This document shows positions 8,484 to 16,711 of a stretch of 62,965 bases of DNA, piece by piece. The number at the start of each line of letters is the position of its first letter. Positions within the stretch are counted from its first letter, which is position 1. The position numbers and the translations under genes are program-made. Below the pieces are notes generated by a model. That model made no database searches, was not told the origin of the DNA, and worked only from the letters and a program-made list of their open reading frames with translations. Source of the DNA: Chryseobacterium sp. MYb7 (GTDB lineage: Bacteria > Bacteroidota > Bacteroidia > Flavobacteriales > Weeksellaceae); the NCBI RefSeq assembly GCF_002979455.1, contig NZ_PCOU01000032.1, forward strand, positions 1 through 62,965, given 5' to 3'.

Positions 8484-9365
8484 TTAGAAGATAAAATAAT
8501 CATATTTACCAAAGCTGTTTTCGCTTGAAGTACCGTCAGAAACTTTACATTTAAAATAATTATGTGTAGAGGAATCAATTAAATCCCCAATAATTTCAGC
8601 GGTGGAATTTAAATAGAGCATATTCTTTAAATACTTGCTTCCCATTGATTTAACTGTTTTTATTTCGTTACCATTCAAGGTATTTAATTCTACAATCTGA
8701 TTATTGTTAGTGGTGTATTTAAATCCATATAACTGTCCATTTTTTGAAATAGCTAAATTATCATACCCGAAATAGTTAAAAGATTCTGTATTCCCATTTG
8801 TAATATTAATTTTGTAAAGTGATTTTGTTGTATTGTTTTCACAAATAATGGTATTGGTAGTTTGTGAGAAAACAAAGTTTTTAAGATAATTACTTCCAAC
8901 AGATTTCAATGTGGTAATTTCTGTTCCATTGGTTGGATTTAATTCTACAATACTGTTGTTGCTGTTATTGTATTTAAAGGCGTAAAGTTTATTTCCTCCA
9001 ATAACAAAATCATCATATCCATTGTAGTTATACTTAGAAATTGTTCCATCAGAAACTTTTATTCTGTAGAACTTTTTAGTATTATTTTCGTTCACTTCTC
9101 CAAGTATTTCATCTGTATTGCTATAATATTTCGCAATTCTTAAATATTGATTTCCCAGATTAGCTATTGTTTTGATCTCACTACCATTATTAGGATTAAG
9201 TTGAACAACACTATTCGTTCCATTATCTATATATTTGAATGCAAATATTTTCTCTGTGATCGGTGTTTGCGATTCGTTGATTTCTTCATCAGTAGTTTTT
9301 GAACAGCTGATTAAAAGTGTACATAATCCCAAGATGATAGCTTTTTTCATAATTTTTGTTTTCAT
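8484..9365 (-). CDS. Secreted lipoprotein with three ~86-residue repeats
   Basis: The chosen start (ATG, MKTKIMKKAIILGLC) gives a signal peptide with lipobox LISC; an ATG 21 bases upstream and one 15 bases downstream are also possible. After the lipid-anchored Cys, three repeats begin near residues 41, 128 and 213. Each starts with (F/Y)(A/G)FKY, then IVELNPxNG, then E(I)(K/T)T, then (S)KYLKN. This looks like a beta-propeller or YVTN-like sheet protein on the cell surface. Function unknown. It is followed by another lipoprotein gene upstream (9412-9927), both minus strand; neither has an obvious partner in the VgrG cassette. Confidence 0.6.
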   Translation of the reverse strand: MKTKIMKKAIILGLCTLLISCSKTTDEEINESQTPITEKIFAFKYIDNGTNSVVQLNPNNGSEIKTIANLGNQYLRIAKYYSNTDEILGEVNENNTKKFYRIKVSDGTISKYNYNGYDDFVIGGNKLYAFKYNNSNNSIVELNPTNGTEITTLKSVGSNYLKNFVFSQTTNTIICENNTTKSLYKINITNGNTESFNYFGYDNLAISKNGQLYGFKYTTNNNQIVELNTLNGNEIKTVKSMGSKYLKNMLYLNSTAEIIGDLIDSSTHNYFKCKVSDGTSSENSFGKYDYFIF

Positions 9366-9411
9366 AATGTAAATTTTAAGATTCATAATTTATTTGTTGT
9401 TTTCTGTAATA

Positions 9412-9927
9412 TTATTTTAAGGCGTTCCATTTTTTGGTAATATCAATGGTATCAGTAAAAGTATCTTTGGTATGGTTGATAATGTCCTCTGTACTAAAAT
9501 CAAATATTGCTACTACTTTTTTGATTTTATATTCTTTGTAATGTGCAGGAATAAAGTCAGAATCTAATCCTCCGTGGTCGTCTATTTTTCTGATTTCATT
9601 GGGTTTCCATACTTTTTCAGTATCTCCGAAACCTGTCATAAGCCCACTATCATAATCTCTTTCGGTAATAATACTCCCGTTCTCCAATTCAAGCTGGACT
9701 TCTAAAGTTGTATAGACATCATCATAAATATTGGTGGAGTTATTCCGGGCTTCTCCTATAAAATTGTATTTATAGGAGTTACCATGTTTTTCAAAACCAC
9801 TTTCGGTAATTTTTGTGATCGTAAATACTTTGTTTTGTTCGGGTTGTGAATTATTTCCTTTGGAATTACAGGAGAGGGTAGTGGAGAGAACTAATGTTGT
9901 AAATAGAGTAGTAATAGTTGTTTTCAT
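9412..9927 (-). CDS. Hypothetical lipoprotein
   Basis: A 171-residue protein with signal peptide MKTTITTLFTTLVLSTTLSC; Cys20 is a plausible lipidation site. The mature part is mostly beta (FTITKITESGFEKH, YKYNFIGEARNNST, TTLEVQLELENGS), resembling FxLYD/DUF-type immunoglobulin-like domains that describe altered transport proteins, though I cannot assign a family. It lies 25 to 45 bases upstream of the repeat lipoprotein and in the same direction, so both are probably co-transcribed. Confidence 0.6.
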   Translation of the reverse strand: MKTTITTLFTTLVLSTTLSCNSKGNNSQPEQNKVFTITKITESGFEKHGNSYKYNFIGEARNNSTNIYDDVYTTLEVQLELENGSIITERDYDSGLMTGFGDTEKVWKPNEIRKIDDHGGLDSDFIPAHYKEYKIKKVVAIFDFSTEDIINHTKDTFTDTIDITKKWNALK

Positions 9928-10422
9928 AAGCTTATTTTGGGGTTAATTTTATAAGTTATTTTTCTTTTTTCCTTACTGAAACCCGTAATGATGATGTATG
10001 AAAACAAAACAGGCTTGAGACGTTTGTCTTTACCTGCCTTTGAGGGAGTCGAAGCCCTGTGTAACAAAGTAAAGCAACGCTCAAGCCCTAGCCTGAGCAT
10101 TTTGCTAAACTCCTTTCTGTTACACTTTTAAATTTTCGACTTTTCAAAGGCAGAAATCAGTTTGCGAAATGCAATATGTTTTTTATCTAATTTTAAATAT
10201 TTCTATTCTTATATATTTTTATTTGTTCGTTTACTGCCGTAAAGCTATTAATTTTAATATTTTCAAACAACAATTTTATGTTTTTATCTTAATAATAATT
10301 TAACATTCCTCAATCCTAATCAGTATAAAACTTAATTTAAGCGTTGTTCTCCGTTTAAAAATCGATTATCATTTCAGTTTGGATATTTGATGCCAAAAGT
10401 AATTTTAAAATGATCTATTTAA
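9928..10422. other. Long intergenic region with nested palindrome
   Basis: About 495 bases without a gene. It contains the 120-bp nested palindrome described at 10034-10153, followed by AT-rich sequence. Part of the right side (10379-10435) resembles 18206-18262 downstream of the integrase: both have a TTTGGATATT-then-CCAAAA arrangement followed by CTAAAA-type sequence. Confidence 0.5.
10034..10153. repeat. 120-bp nested imperfect palindrome
   Basis: Four nested inverted segments pair in order from outside in: CTGCCTTTGA (10034-10043) with TCAAAGGCAG (10144-10153); GTCGAA (10048-10053) with TTCGAC (10135-10140); TGTAACA (10060-10066) with TGTTACA (10118-10124); GCTCA (10079-10083) with TGAGC (10094-10098). 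The block is clearly more GC-rich than its surroundings. It could be a MITE-like repeat, a structured RNA or an origin of transfer of the mobile island. Confidence 0.65.
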
Positions 10423-10989
10423 CTAAAACTCTTTATAAGTTTCAATTGCAATATTTTTATCTATTAATTCAACAAGTTTGGTAACTAACTCTTTATCAGC
10501 TTTAGAAGCTTCAGTGCCAAAGATTATTTTTTCAATTTTTATATCAATAAAACATTGTTTTTCTGATATAACTCTGTATTCTTCTTCATATTCCCAATCT
10601 TTTATTTTGTTCAGAAAAACCTGTTTTTTTTCATCAAGTGTAATAGGTAGGTCATCAAAATGAGATAGCCCATCATAATTAACTTTTTGGATATTATATT
10701 TGTTATCATCAATTGTAAAACCAAGTGCCATTCCCCGATGTCCGTCTGCATAATGCGACCATAATAAATGACTTTTATAATTTGCACTGAAAGAACATAT
10801 ACTTATATGATCCTCGCTCTTTGGAGTTAATGTCACTCTTTTTTTTGTATCATCAAATGCATTGGAGGTAAATTGGCCCTCAAGATTATCGTTGAGACTT
10901 CTGAAATTCGAAGCATATAATCTTTGATTAACAATAATATCCAATAAATATTTGTAGTTACTAAAATTTCTGAATTTGTAAAAAGTCAT
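10423..10989 (-). CDS. DUF2971 family protein
   Basis: A 188-residue protein. The N-terminus MTFYKFRNF and the sequence LYASNFRSLNDNLEGQF, then ICSFSANYKSHLLWSHYADGHRGMALGF, are typical of DUF2971. The family is widespread and often sits in islands near toxins and restriction genes; its reaction is unknown. The YADGHRGMALGF stretch contains the most conserved residues. No signal peptide. It is followed upstream by a small unknown gene (11036-11446) in the same direction with a 46-base gap. Confidence 0.75.
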   Translation of the reverse strand: MTFYKFRNFSNYKYLLDIIVNQRLYASNFRSLNDNLEGQFTSNAFDDTKKRVTLTPKSEDHISICSFSANYKSHLLWSHYADGHRGMALGFTIDDNKYNIQKVNYDGLSHFDDLPITLDEKKQVFLNKIKDWEYEEEYRVISEKQCFIDIKIEKIIFGTEASKADKELVTKLVELIDKNIAIETYKEF

Positions 10990-11035
10990 ATCTTAATATT
11001 TTCTATAGAGCTCAAAAATACTGTTTTCTCAACAT

Positions 11036-11446
11036 TTAACGTTCAAGTATCTTGATTTCTACTCTATCTGTAATAGTGGTTGTTGCTAATAGATTCAATC
11101 TTTTGACATACTTCAAAAAATCTTTAATATTAATATATTTACCAATCTTTTGAATTTCAATGTATCCGTCATTCACTGCTTTTCTTTCTATTTCATCAAA
11201 GCTACTTCCATAAACATTCTCATCTACATATAATATGTTTATATGAATATTTTCTCCTGTCATTCCTAAGATTGTTTCATCTGAGAGTTCAAAACCAACG
11301 ATAAACTTGTCCTCAATAGATATATTCATTTCCTCGCAAAAATCATCTAGAGTTATAATTCCATCCTTAAAATCTAGTTCTACTACACCTTTGCAGTCTC
11401 CATACTTTACTGAAACATTTTTTTCAATCTCTTTTAAATTTGACAT
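11036..11446 (-). CDS. Hypothetical protein
   Basis: A 136-residue acidic protein that I do not recognise. It seems to be alpha/beta with repeated short strands (CKGVVELDFKDGIITLDD, IHINILYVDE) and a C-terminal helix (IKDFLKYVKRLNLLA). No signal peptide, no membrane segment, no catalytic motif seen. It sits in the cargo part of the island beside DUF2971 and divergently from the ADP-ribosyltransferase-like gene. An immunity role toward that toxin is possible but only positional. Confidence 0.5.
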   Translation of the reverse strand: MSNLKEIEKNVSVKYGDCKGVVELDFKDGIITLDDFCEEMNISIEDKFIVGFELSDETILGMTGENIHINILYVDENVYGSSFDEIERKAVNDGYIEIQKIGKYINIKDFLKYVKRLNLLATTTITDRVEIKILER

Positions 11447-11816
11447 ATTCTTTAATTTTTATATTATTCAAACAAAGCTATACAGCTATTGCGACAAAAC
11501 ACGTCGCATTAAAATTTATTTTTCCTACAATCATGTTGTACCGTTCAAATTTATTCATGGACTTCGCTTAAGTTAAATAATCATAGGTTTGCAAACTATA
11601 TTTAACAGGAGGTTAGGTTGTATTTCTTTCTAAGTTTATTTGTTCCTAAGTCTAGGATTTGTAGATAAACCCACGTTTCTTTGAGCTCTTCCTCTATAAT
11701 AAAAAGACGCTGAAAGCAAACTTTATTTTCTTTATGAAATTTCTAACTTTTCTATATTGTTTTAAATAGTATATTTATCCATATTAGCATATTTAAAACT
11801 ATGTTCTTTAATACTA
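11447..11816. other. Intergenic region between divergent genes
   Basis: About 370 bases between the unknown minus-strand gene and the plus-strand ADP-ribosyltransferase-like gene. It should hold both promoters. No perfect TAnnTTTG element was found; the sequence is AT-rich with no clear repeat or RNA gene. Confidence 0.4.
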
Positions 11817-12512
11817 ATGATTTACAATTATATAAATTCTAAGTTTCCCCAAATATTTGAAAAATTTGTACAATTTATATTGCAGCAGCAAATAGCAAAA
11901 GACTTCAAACCTAATAATTATACTTATTTTTTATCACCTAATCTTATTAATAATTGGGGTAGTACTCATTCTGAGTATTTGGAGTTAAAACAAAAAGAAT
12001 ATAATAATTCAACTGTTGAACACCTTCGGTATTATGCTGGCTGGTTTTATTATAGTATTAATTTATTTTTGCGTACGGGTAAGGATAAATTTAATCAAAC
12101 GGAAGGTTTAGAGTATATAATTAGGAGAGTTAATGGTATAAATGATGAAATTCACAAGTTTTCACTTGATGAAAATATTGTTGTTGTAAGGAGAATATCA
12201 AACTCTTTTCTACGAAATTACCTCCTCAATGGTAAACGTCTTAAAAAAGGAATTATCATTTCTGATAAAGCATTTTTGAGTACTTCTATTGATTTATCAT
12301 ACAGGAAAAACCTGAATAGTGACCATAAACCCCTGAATAGAGAAACTCTTATTTTTATAAAAGTTCCCAAGGGATGCAATTGTTTATACATTGAATCTGT
12401 AAGCAAAAGGGAAGAATATGAGTTATTGCTTCCTACTAATCTTAATTTAGTTATTGAGGAAAAATATAAAATCTTAAATAATTATGTGTTTTTTTCAAAA
12501 GTTCAGCTTTAA
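11817..12512 (+). CDS. ADP-ribosyltransferase-like toxin (R-S-E type)
   Basis: A 231-residue protein with the three signature elements of ADPRT exoenzymes in the right order: an Arg strand (IVVVRRISNSF, R125/R126), the STS motif (AFLSTSIDL, S155-T156-S157) and the ExE motif before a hydrophobic strand (KREEYELLLP, E200 and E202). Such enzymes transfer ADP-ribose from NAD to a protein or nucleic acid. Residues 60-115 form the helical part expected before the NAD site. No signal peptide is present, so it may act inside the cell (toxin-antitoxin or phage defence) or be exported by the type VI system. It is the only plus-strand gene in the island and has its own terminator. No antitoxin is obvious. 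Confidence 0.75.
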   Translation: MIYNYINSKFPQIFEKFVQFILQQQIAKDFKPNNYTYFLSPNLINNWGSTHSEYLELKQKEYNNSTVEHLRYYAGWFYYSINLFLRTGKDKFNQTEGLEYIIRRVNGINDEIHKFSLDENIVVVRRISNSFLRNYLLNGKRLKKGIIISDKAFLSTSIDLSYRKNLNSDHKPLNRETLIFIKVPKGCNCLYIESVSKREEYELLLPTNLNLVIEEKYKILNNYVFFSKVQL

Positions 12513-12537
12513 TATATAACCATAGTTGAAATAAAAA

Positions 12538-12575
12538 CCGCTGTATAGAATACAACGGCTCTGATTTTTAGTAAA
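12538..12575 (+). terminator. Terminator between convergent genes
   Basis: CCGCTGTAT (12538-12546) pairs with ATACAACGG (12550-12558) with one mismatch and a three-base loop, preceded by an A run and followed by a T-rich stretch. It lies just after the stop of the ADP-ribosyltransferase-like gene and before the convergent DUF3987 gene. Confidence 0.6.
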
Positions 12576-12589
12576 ATATCAATTGTTTT

Positions 12590-15046
12590 TTATTTATTAT
12601 CTCTTTTTTCATACTGGTTATGGCTTATTTTTGTGAGATAATGGTATTCTGTAAGCCTTTTGAGGTATTTATCAATCGTTCTCTCGTGAACATTGATTCC
12701 CGCGTTTTTAGCAATCTCTACGGCGGTTTTTCGATCAAAGTTGTTAGGGAGGATGTTTAAAAACTTCTGTAATGTAGTATTAATCACATCATTGGTGTTT
12801 CTAATCAGCTTAAAAGCAAACTCCAAATGTTGATAAAAGGTATGGGATAATGACATTGTCATTTCGAAAACTTCATCACTGCAAATATGTATTCCGCCTA
12901 TGGTATCAGCAGTATCCTCACTTTCTATAAGATTTAATATTGACAATACCATTGCTATCCTGAATGTGGTACTTCCTAATCTGAAAATATTCGCTGAAAT
13001 GTCCTCACCTACAAAACAGCTCATTTCCTGTACTCTCTGCCTAAAGATTTCATTGAATTGCTTCCATTGGTGGTCTGTCAAATGAAATTCTATCGGAGTT
13101 TTCTGCTGTTCTATGAGCTTTTCCGCAAGATAATTCCCTGTTTCTTCGAGGACGGTATGAAGCGGTTTTTCGTTGGTTTGTACCGGAGAAACATCCCTCC
13201 ATTTCGGAGTAGTCTGGAATACATAGTAAATAAATCGGCTAAATAGTCCGTTTTCTACCGAATTAATCAGCTTTTTCAGCTGATCGGGAGTGCCACTTAA
13301 TGTAACCGCCAAACGGGGATCGTACAGCTCTAAATATTCTTTATTGGTTTTTCTTCTTAAGCTGATATGTTCGTGTTCATAGGCTTTTCTAAGGATATCA
13401 GAGAAGTTACCGAAGTCTGTTTCTAAGGTTTTCGTCAAAGTGTCTGCTTCGGTTTCGATGATAACGCCTTTTTCGCCGTTATCAGAGAGATGCTCTACAA
13501 TTTGCGAACTGCTGCTATTGGCAGGAACTAAAACCGTTTTATACGGTGGTTTTTCTGGTTTTACCAAATCTTTTTCTTTGTTCGCTTTTCGGATGTTATA
13601 ATCCTGCAAATCCATCTGATACTGTATTAATGCGTCTTCACTCTGTTGTTTAAGCATTTTATGAAGTGGTAGAATCAGCTGATGACAGTAGTTGAGCGCT
13701 CCTTTCCCCGATGCAGGTGGAGCAGAAATAAACGAGTACACCGCAGGATAATTTTTTTTCCTGTTGTAAATCCCCTGAATATCAATAATTCCGCTGATTA
13801 CCGTTAGAAAACCGATGATAAAAATGTCTTTTTCTCGTTCTGAATCCATGTAGGATAATATCTCCTGCATAAATGAAGGAAGGCATTCTTTAACTACATG
13901 GCTTATATATGGAGAATCCAACTGAATACTACCATCTTTTTCAGGCAAAGCATTTTCAATCGTAGTGTTGGTTTTTGTTGCAATATCTTCTTTTTTCTCT
14001 GTATTTAGTTCTGTTTTGATAGTGTCTGCTTTAGTGATGATTGCTGTGTTATTTTCATTATTAACAGTTTTAGAGGAGCATTCTGTACTATCTTTAGATA
14101 TGGGTTGGCTAACTGGCTGTTTTGCAGGTTTTTCTTTTTTAACCCAGCTCCCAAATTCTTCTGTACGCTCATAAGCACTGCTAATTGTAGCAATGATTTC
14201 TTCTTTTGGAAAATCGGCTTCTAAATAATGTTCCAAGCAGTAATTAATTACTTTTTCTTTGTCATAACCGTATCGGTTACAATTGCTTGCCAAGATGTAG
14301 ATAAAGCGGTTTCTTGAGCCTTTTTCAAACAAAACTTTGTTGCCTGTATAACTAACCGTATATTTCATCTGATGTAAAAACTGCTGATCAGTATTTGTGT
14401 TATTGCCTGTATCTTTGTTGTTTTGCAAAGTTTCTTCTGATTCTCCTGAATGTGCGGATTGATCGGATACTTCGGATCCACAGTTGAATATTTCAGCATT
14501 AGGATTAAAATATGCTTCGGAATCATCGGATACATAGCATAATCGAGTGATATCATTGGTCTGTTCGTCAAATTCTACATTGAGATGTTGCTTGTAATAG
14601 TTAATCACCTGCTGATAACAGGCTTTATGTTGGTTTGGGTCTTTATTATCAGTAACTACGACGATTTTTAATCCCATTCCAGACGGAGAAATAAAGCACA
14701 TCAAAGTCTGAGGTATTTTAATGATGATAGGCTTTAATCGTGTGATTTGTTCTTTGGTAAGGTTATCAATATCCAACACTACCACGCCTGTATACTCCAC
14801 CATATTGTCTTTTTTCCTGTTTCTATCGGAATGAAATATTGCTGAGAATGTCATTCCGTACAGCTTCTTTTTGAGAGTATCGGCAAGGCTATAATTTCCT
14901 TGCTGGATGTGACTACGGATTTGCTCTATTTCTTTTTTATATTTTCCTGTTTTTATAGCTTCATAGAAAGCAAATAATGTCAGAAACTCGATGTGTTTAA
15001 CGTGGTTTGCCCAAAGGTTGAACAATAATTTTAAAATCTTTTTCAT
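12590..15046 (-). CDS. VirE-N/BT4734-like plus DUF3987 protein of mobile elements
   Basis: An 818-residue protein. Residues 45-170 match the BT4734-like N-terminal domain: GVVVLDIDNLT and CFISPSGMGLKIVV, similar to primase-polymerase palms. Around residues 220-290 is a primase-C-terminal-like helical part (GSRNRFIYILASNCNRYGYD). Residues 370-780 are DUF3987, with a Walker-A-like motif SAPPASGKGALNY near residue 440 and conserved FSRFIYYVF. The pair is a hallmark of Bacteroidota integrative and mobilisable elements and is thought to act in element replication. It lies 4 bases from the HTH gene upstream. The relaxase genes often found next to it are not in the window, so the cargo may have replaced them. 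Confidence 0.9.
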   Translation of the reverse strand: MKKILKLLFNLWANHVKHIEFLTLFAFYEAIKTGKYKKEIEQIRSHIQQGNYSLADTLKKKLYGMTFSAIFHSDRNRKKDNMVEYTGVVVLDIDNLTKEQITRLKPIIIKIPQTLMCFISPSGMGLKIVVVTDNKDPNQHKACYQQVINYYKQHLNVEFDEQTNDITRLCYVSDDSEAYFNPNAEIFNCGSEVSDQSAHSGESEETLQNNKDTGNNTNTDQQFLHQMKYTVSYTGNKVLFEKGSRNRFIYILASNCNRYGYDKEKVINYCLEHYLEADFPKEEIIATISSAYERTEEFGSWVKKEKPAKQPVSQPISKDSTECSSKTVNNENNTAIITKADTIKTELNTEKKEDIATKTNTTIENALPEKDGSIQLDSPYISHVVKECLPSFMQEILSYMDSEREKDIFIIGFLTVISGIIDIQGIYNRKKNYPAVYSFISAPPASGKGALNYCHQLILPLHKMLKQQSEDALIQYQMDLQDYNIRKANKEKDLVKPEKPPYKTVLVPANSSSSQIVEHLSDNGEKGVIIETEADTLTKTLETDFGNFSDILRKAYEHEHISLRRKTNKEYLELYDPRLAVTLSGTPDQLKKLINSVENGLFSRFIYYVFQTTPKWRDVSPVQTNEKPLHTVLEETGNYLAEKLIEQQKTPIEFHLTDHQWKQFNEIFRQRVQEMSCFVGEDISANIFRLGSTTFRIAMVLSILNLIESEDTADTIGGIHICSDEVFEMTMSLSHTFYQHLEFAFKLIRNTNDVINTTLQKFLNILPNNFDRKTAVEIAKNAGINVHERTIDKYLKRLTEYHYLTKISHNQYEKRDNK

Positions 15047-15050
15047 TTTA

Positions 15051-15338
15051 TTAGAATTTAGAGTTTAAAAAATATCCTGATACACGGCTCTCAATCGAAT
15101 TATTGTCAGACTGCCTGTTGCTTAGCAACCAGCCGTCTAAGTCTTCACGCATATAAAAGACTTTCCTAACGGGTTGATGGGAGGCAATTTTTTTATTTTT
15201 TCTTAATTTTCTCAGCGTAGGAATGCTGATATTAAGATATATGGCTGCTTCTTCCGTAGTCAGTACGTTTTTGGCTTGAAGAAGACTAAACAATTCCTCC
15301 TTTTCTGAGGTGCTTAGGTTTTTTAATGATTTTTTCAT
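15051..15338 (-). CDS. Helix-turn-helix excisionase-like protein
   Basis: A 95-residue protein with an HTH_17/excisionase-type winged helix: VLTTEEAAIYLNISIPTLRK, then KIASHQPVRKVFYMREDLDG. Proteins of this kind set the direction of recombination or control the following replication gene. It stops 4 bases before the DUF3987 start, indicating one transcript. Upstream, at 15382-15424, is a palindrome with a third half-site that is a good candidate for autoregulation. Confidence 0.85.
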   Translation of the reverse strand: MKKSLKNLSTSEKEELFSLLQAKNVLTTEEAAIYLNISIPTLRKLRKNKKIASHQPVRKVFYMREDLDGWLLSNRQSDNNSIESRVSGYFLNSKF

Positions 15339-15381
15339 AAAACTGATGTTAAAATTTTATGAAATAAAAATATTGACACCT

Positions 15382-15424
15382 ACCTTGGGCGAAAATAGAA
15401 ATTCCCAAGGTCTAACCTTGGGAA
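15382..15424. promoter_or_regulatory. Three-part inverted repeat ACCTTGGG/CCCAAGGT
   Basis: TTCCCAAGGT (15402-15411), a three-base loop, then ACCTTGGGAA (15415-15424) form a perfect 10-bp hairpin. A further ACCTTGGG lies at 15382-15389 and can pair with the same central arm, giving two mutually exclusive hairpins. It sits between the 409-codon gene and the HTH gene, both minus strand. It can act as terminator, operator or RNA switch; there is no long T run after it on the minus strand. Confidence 0.6.
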
Positions 15425-15456
15425 CATCGTATTGATAATCAAGCTATTATTTTTGA

Positions 15457-16644
15457 CTATAATATTTTATTCATTATTTCTTCTATTTTTTTTGAGTTTT
15501 TGTACTTTTTATTTTTGAATGAATTAAAGGCTTCATTAAAAGATTTACTGATATTTTCAGATATGTCTTTGTTTTCAAAGGTAAAGCAAGTTCCTATAAT
15601 TTTACTTATTATAGCTTTATTTTCATCTGTATAATCAGGACTTACCACATATTCAATCAATGTTAATAATGCCTGTTTATTCATACCATGATTACGTTCG
15701 AGCTTCCAGTTAATCTTCTGATGGCGGTAAATTCCATATCTTATTTCTGTTTGGGTAAACACTTTTTTGAAATCATTGTAGTTAATTTCAGAGATACAAT
15801 TTTCATCTACGAGCAATTTGTGCAATTTGAGCAGTTTTAAGTCATCAAAATATTCTGCTGTTTTAAAAGTTTTGTTTTCTTCGGACTTATACAGCTTTTT
15901 ATCTTTAGTACTGCTATTGTCATAATTTTCTAAAAACAGATAATACTTTGCATAATGCTGATAAAAAGCTAATTCAATCGCCAATGCCCAAAGGTTTTCG
16001 ATTCTCTCGAGCTGTTCTATATTCAAAGATGATAAGTTATTATGATACTTAAGATAGTGAAGATAATCACTAAAATTAACCGTTAATGAGCAGTCCTTTG
16101 CAATCTGATTGCATTTTTGTGTGATAGATTCTTTTTCTATTTTCACATCTTTTTTATCTTTTAGGAATTGTTCTTTTAAATCATAATAAGAAAGAATCTT
16201 TGCTCCATACAACTCGTTATTTTTAATATATTCTCCGCTGATATATTCTATTAGGAATTGTAGATATAAATTCTTTTGCAGCTCATTCTTAGGGAGAATA
16301 CTGGCTACAATGGTTAAAGGTTTTTCTTTGCTTTTAATTTTGAATTTGAAGCGGTATTCTGCATCAAAAGGTGATGCTCCACTCTCATTCCATATTGCTA
16401 ATTTTTCTTCGTAGTGAATATCTGGACTATATGATTTCCAAGCCATTGTTTTTAGTGTTGCAACGGATAGTTTGGGAAAGCCTTTTTGCAGTTCTTTGTA
16501 ACGATGTTCATTTTGGGTAAAATACAAAATGGCTTCTTTCTCTGTTTTTTCATAATACTCCCGATAGTATTCAAGAGAAAAGAAGCTTTCCGGATCAAAA
16601 TAATCGGCTTCAAATTCGGGGTGATCTTCTTTGAAGTTGGGCAT
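15457..16644 (-). CDS. Hypothetical protein of the island mobility module
   Basis: An unrecognised soluble protein of 395 residues from the chosen start (MPNFKEDHPEF). An upstream ATG at 16684-16686 extends the frame by 14 codons, but that ATG overlaps the likely -7 element TAAATTTG (16686-16693), so the internal ATG is preferred. The protein is Lys/Tyr/Asn-rich and mainly helical (LNIEQLERIENLWALAIELAF). A region near the end (GIYRHQKINWKLERNHGMNKQALLTLIEYV) looks like a structured domain and vaguely recalls RteC-type regulators of Bacteroidota conjugative elements; I do not claim that family. It lies between the integrase and the excisionase-like gene, so a role in island transfer or regulation is likely. 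Confidence 0.6.
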   Translation of the reverse strand: MPNFKEDHPEFEADYFDPESFFSLEYYREYYEKTEKEAILYFTQNEHRYKELQKGFPKLSVATLKTMAWKSYSPDIHYEEKLAIWNESGASPFDAEYRFKFKIKSKEKPLTIVASILPKNELQKNLYLQFLIEYISGEYIKNNELYGAKILSYYDLKEQFLKDKKDVKIEKESITQKCNQIAKDCSLTVNFSDYLHYLKYHNNLSSLNIEQLERIENLWALAIELAFYQHYAKYYLFLENYDNSSTKDKKLYKSEENKTFKTAEYFDDLKLLKLHKLLVDENCISEINYNDFKKVFTQTEIRYGIYRHQKINWKLERNHGMNKQALLTLIEYVVSPDYTDENKAIISKIIGTCFTFENKDISENISKSFNEAFNSFKNKKYKNSKKIEEIMNKIL

Positions 16645-16658
16645 TTTATAATAATTTT

Positions 16659-16693
16659 GTGGTATAATATTGATGTAATATACCACAAATTTA
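16659..16693 (-). promoter_or_regulatory. Promoter with overlapping palindromic operator
   Basis: On the minus strand TAAATTTG (16693-16686) matches the Bacteroidota -7 element. Directly overlapping the expected start of transcription is an inverted repeat: GTGGTATA (16659-16666) and TATACCAC (16679-16686), separated by 12 bases. This is the usual geometry for a repressor site on the promoter of the 395-residue gene. Confidence 0.5.
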
Positions 16694-16711
16694 CAGGTTT
16701 ACAGGAATAAT

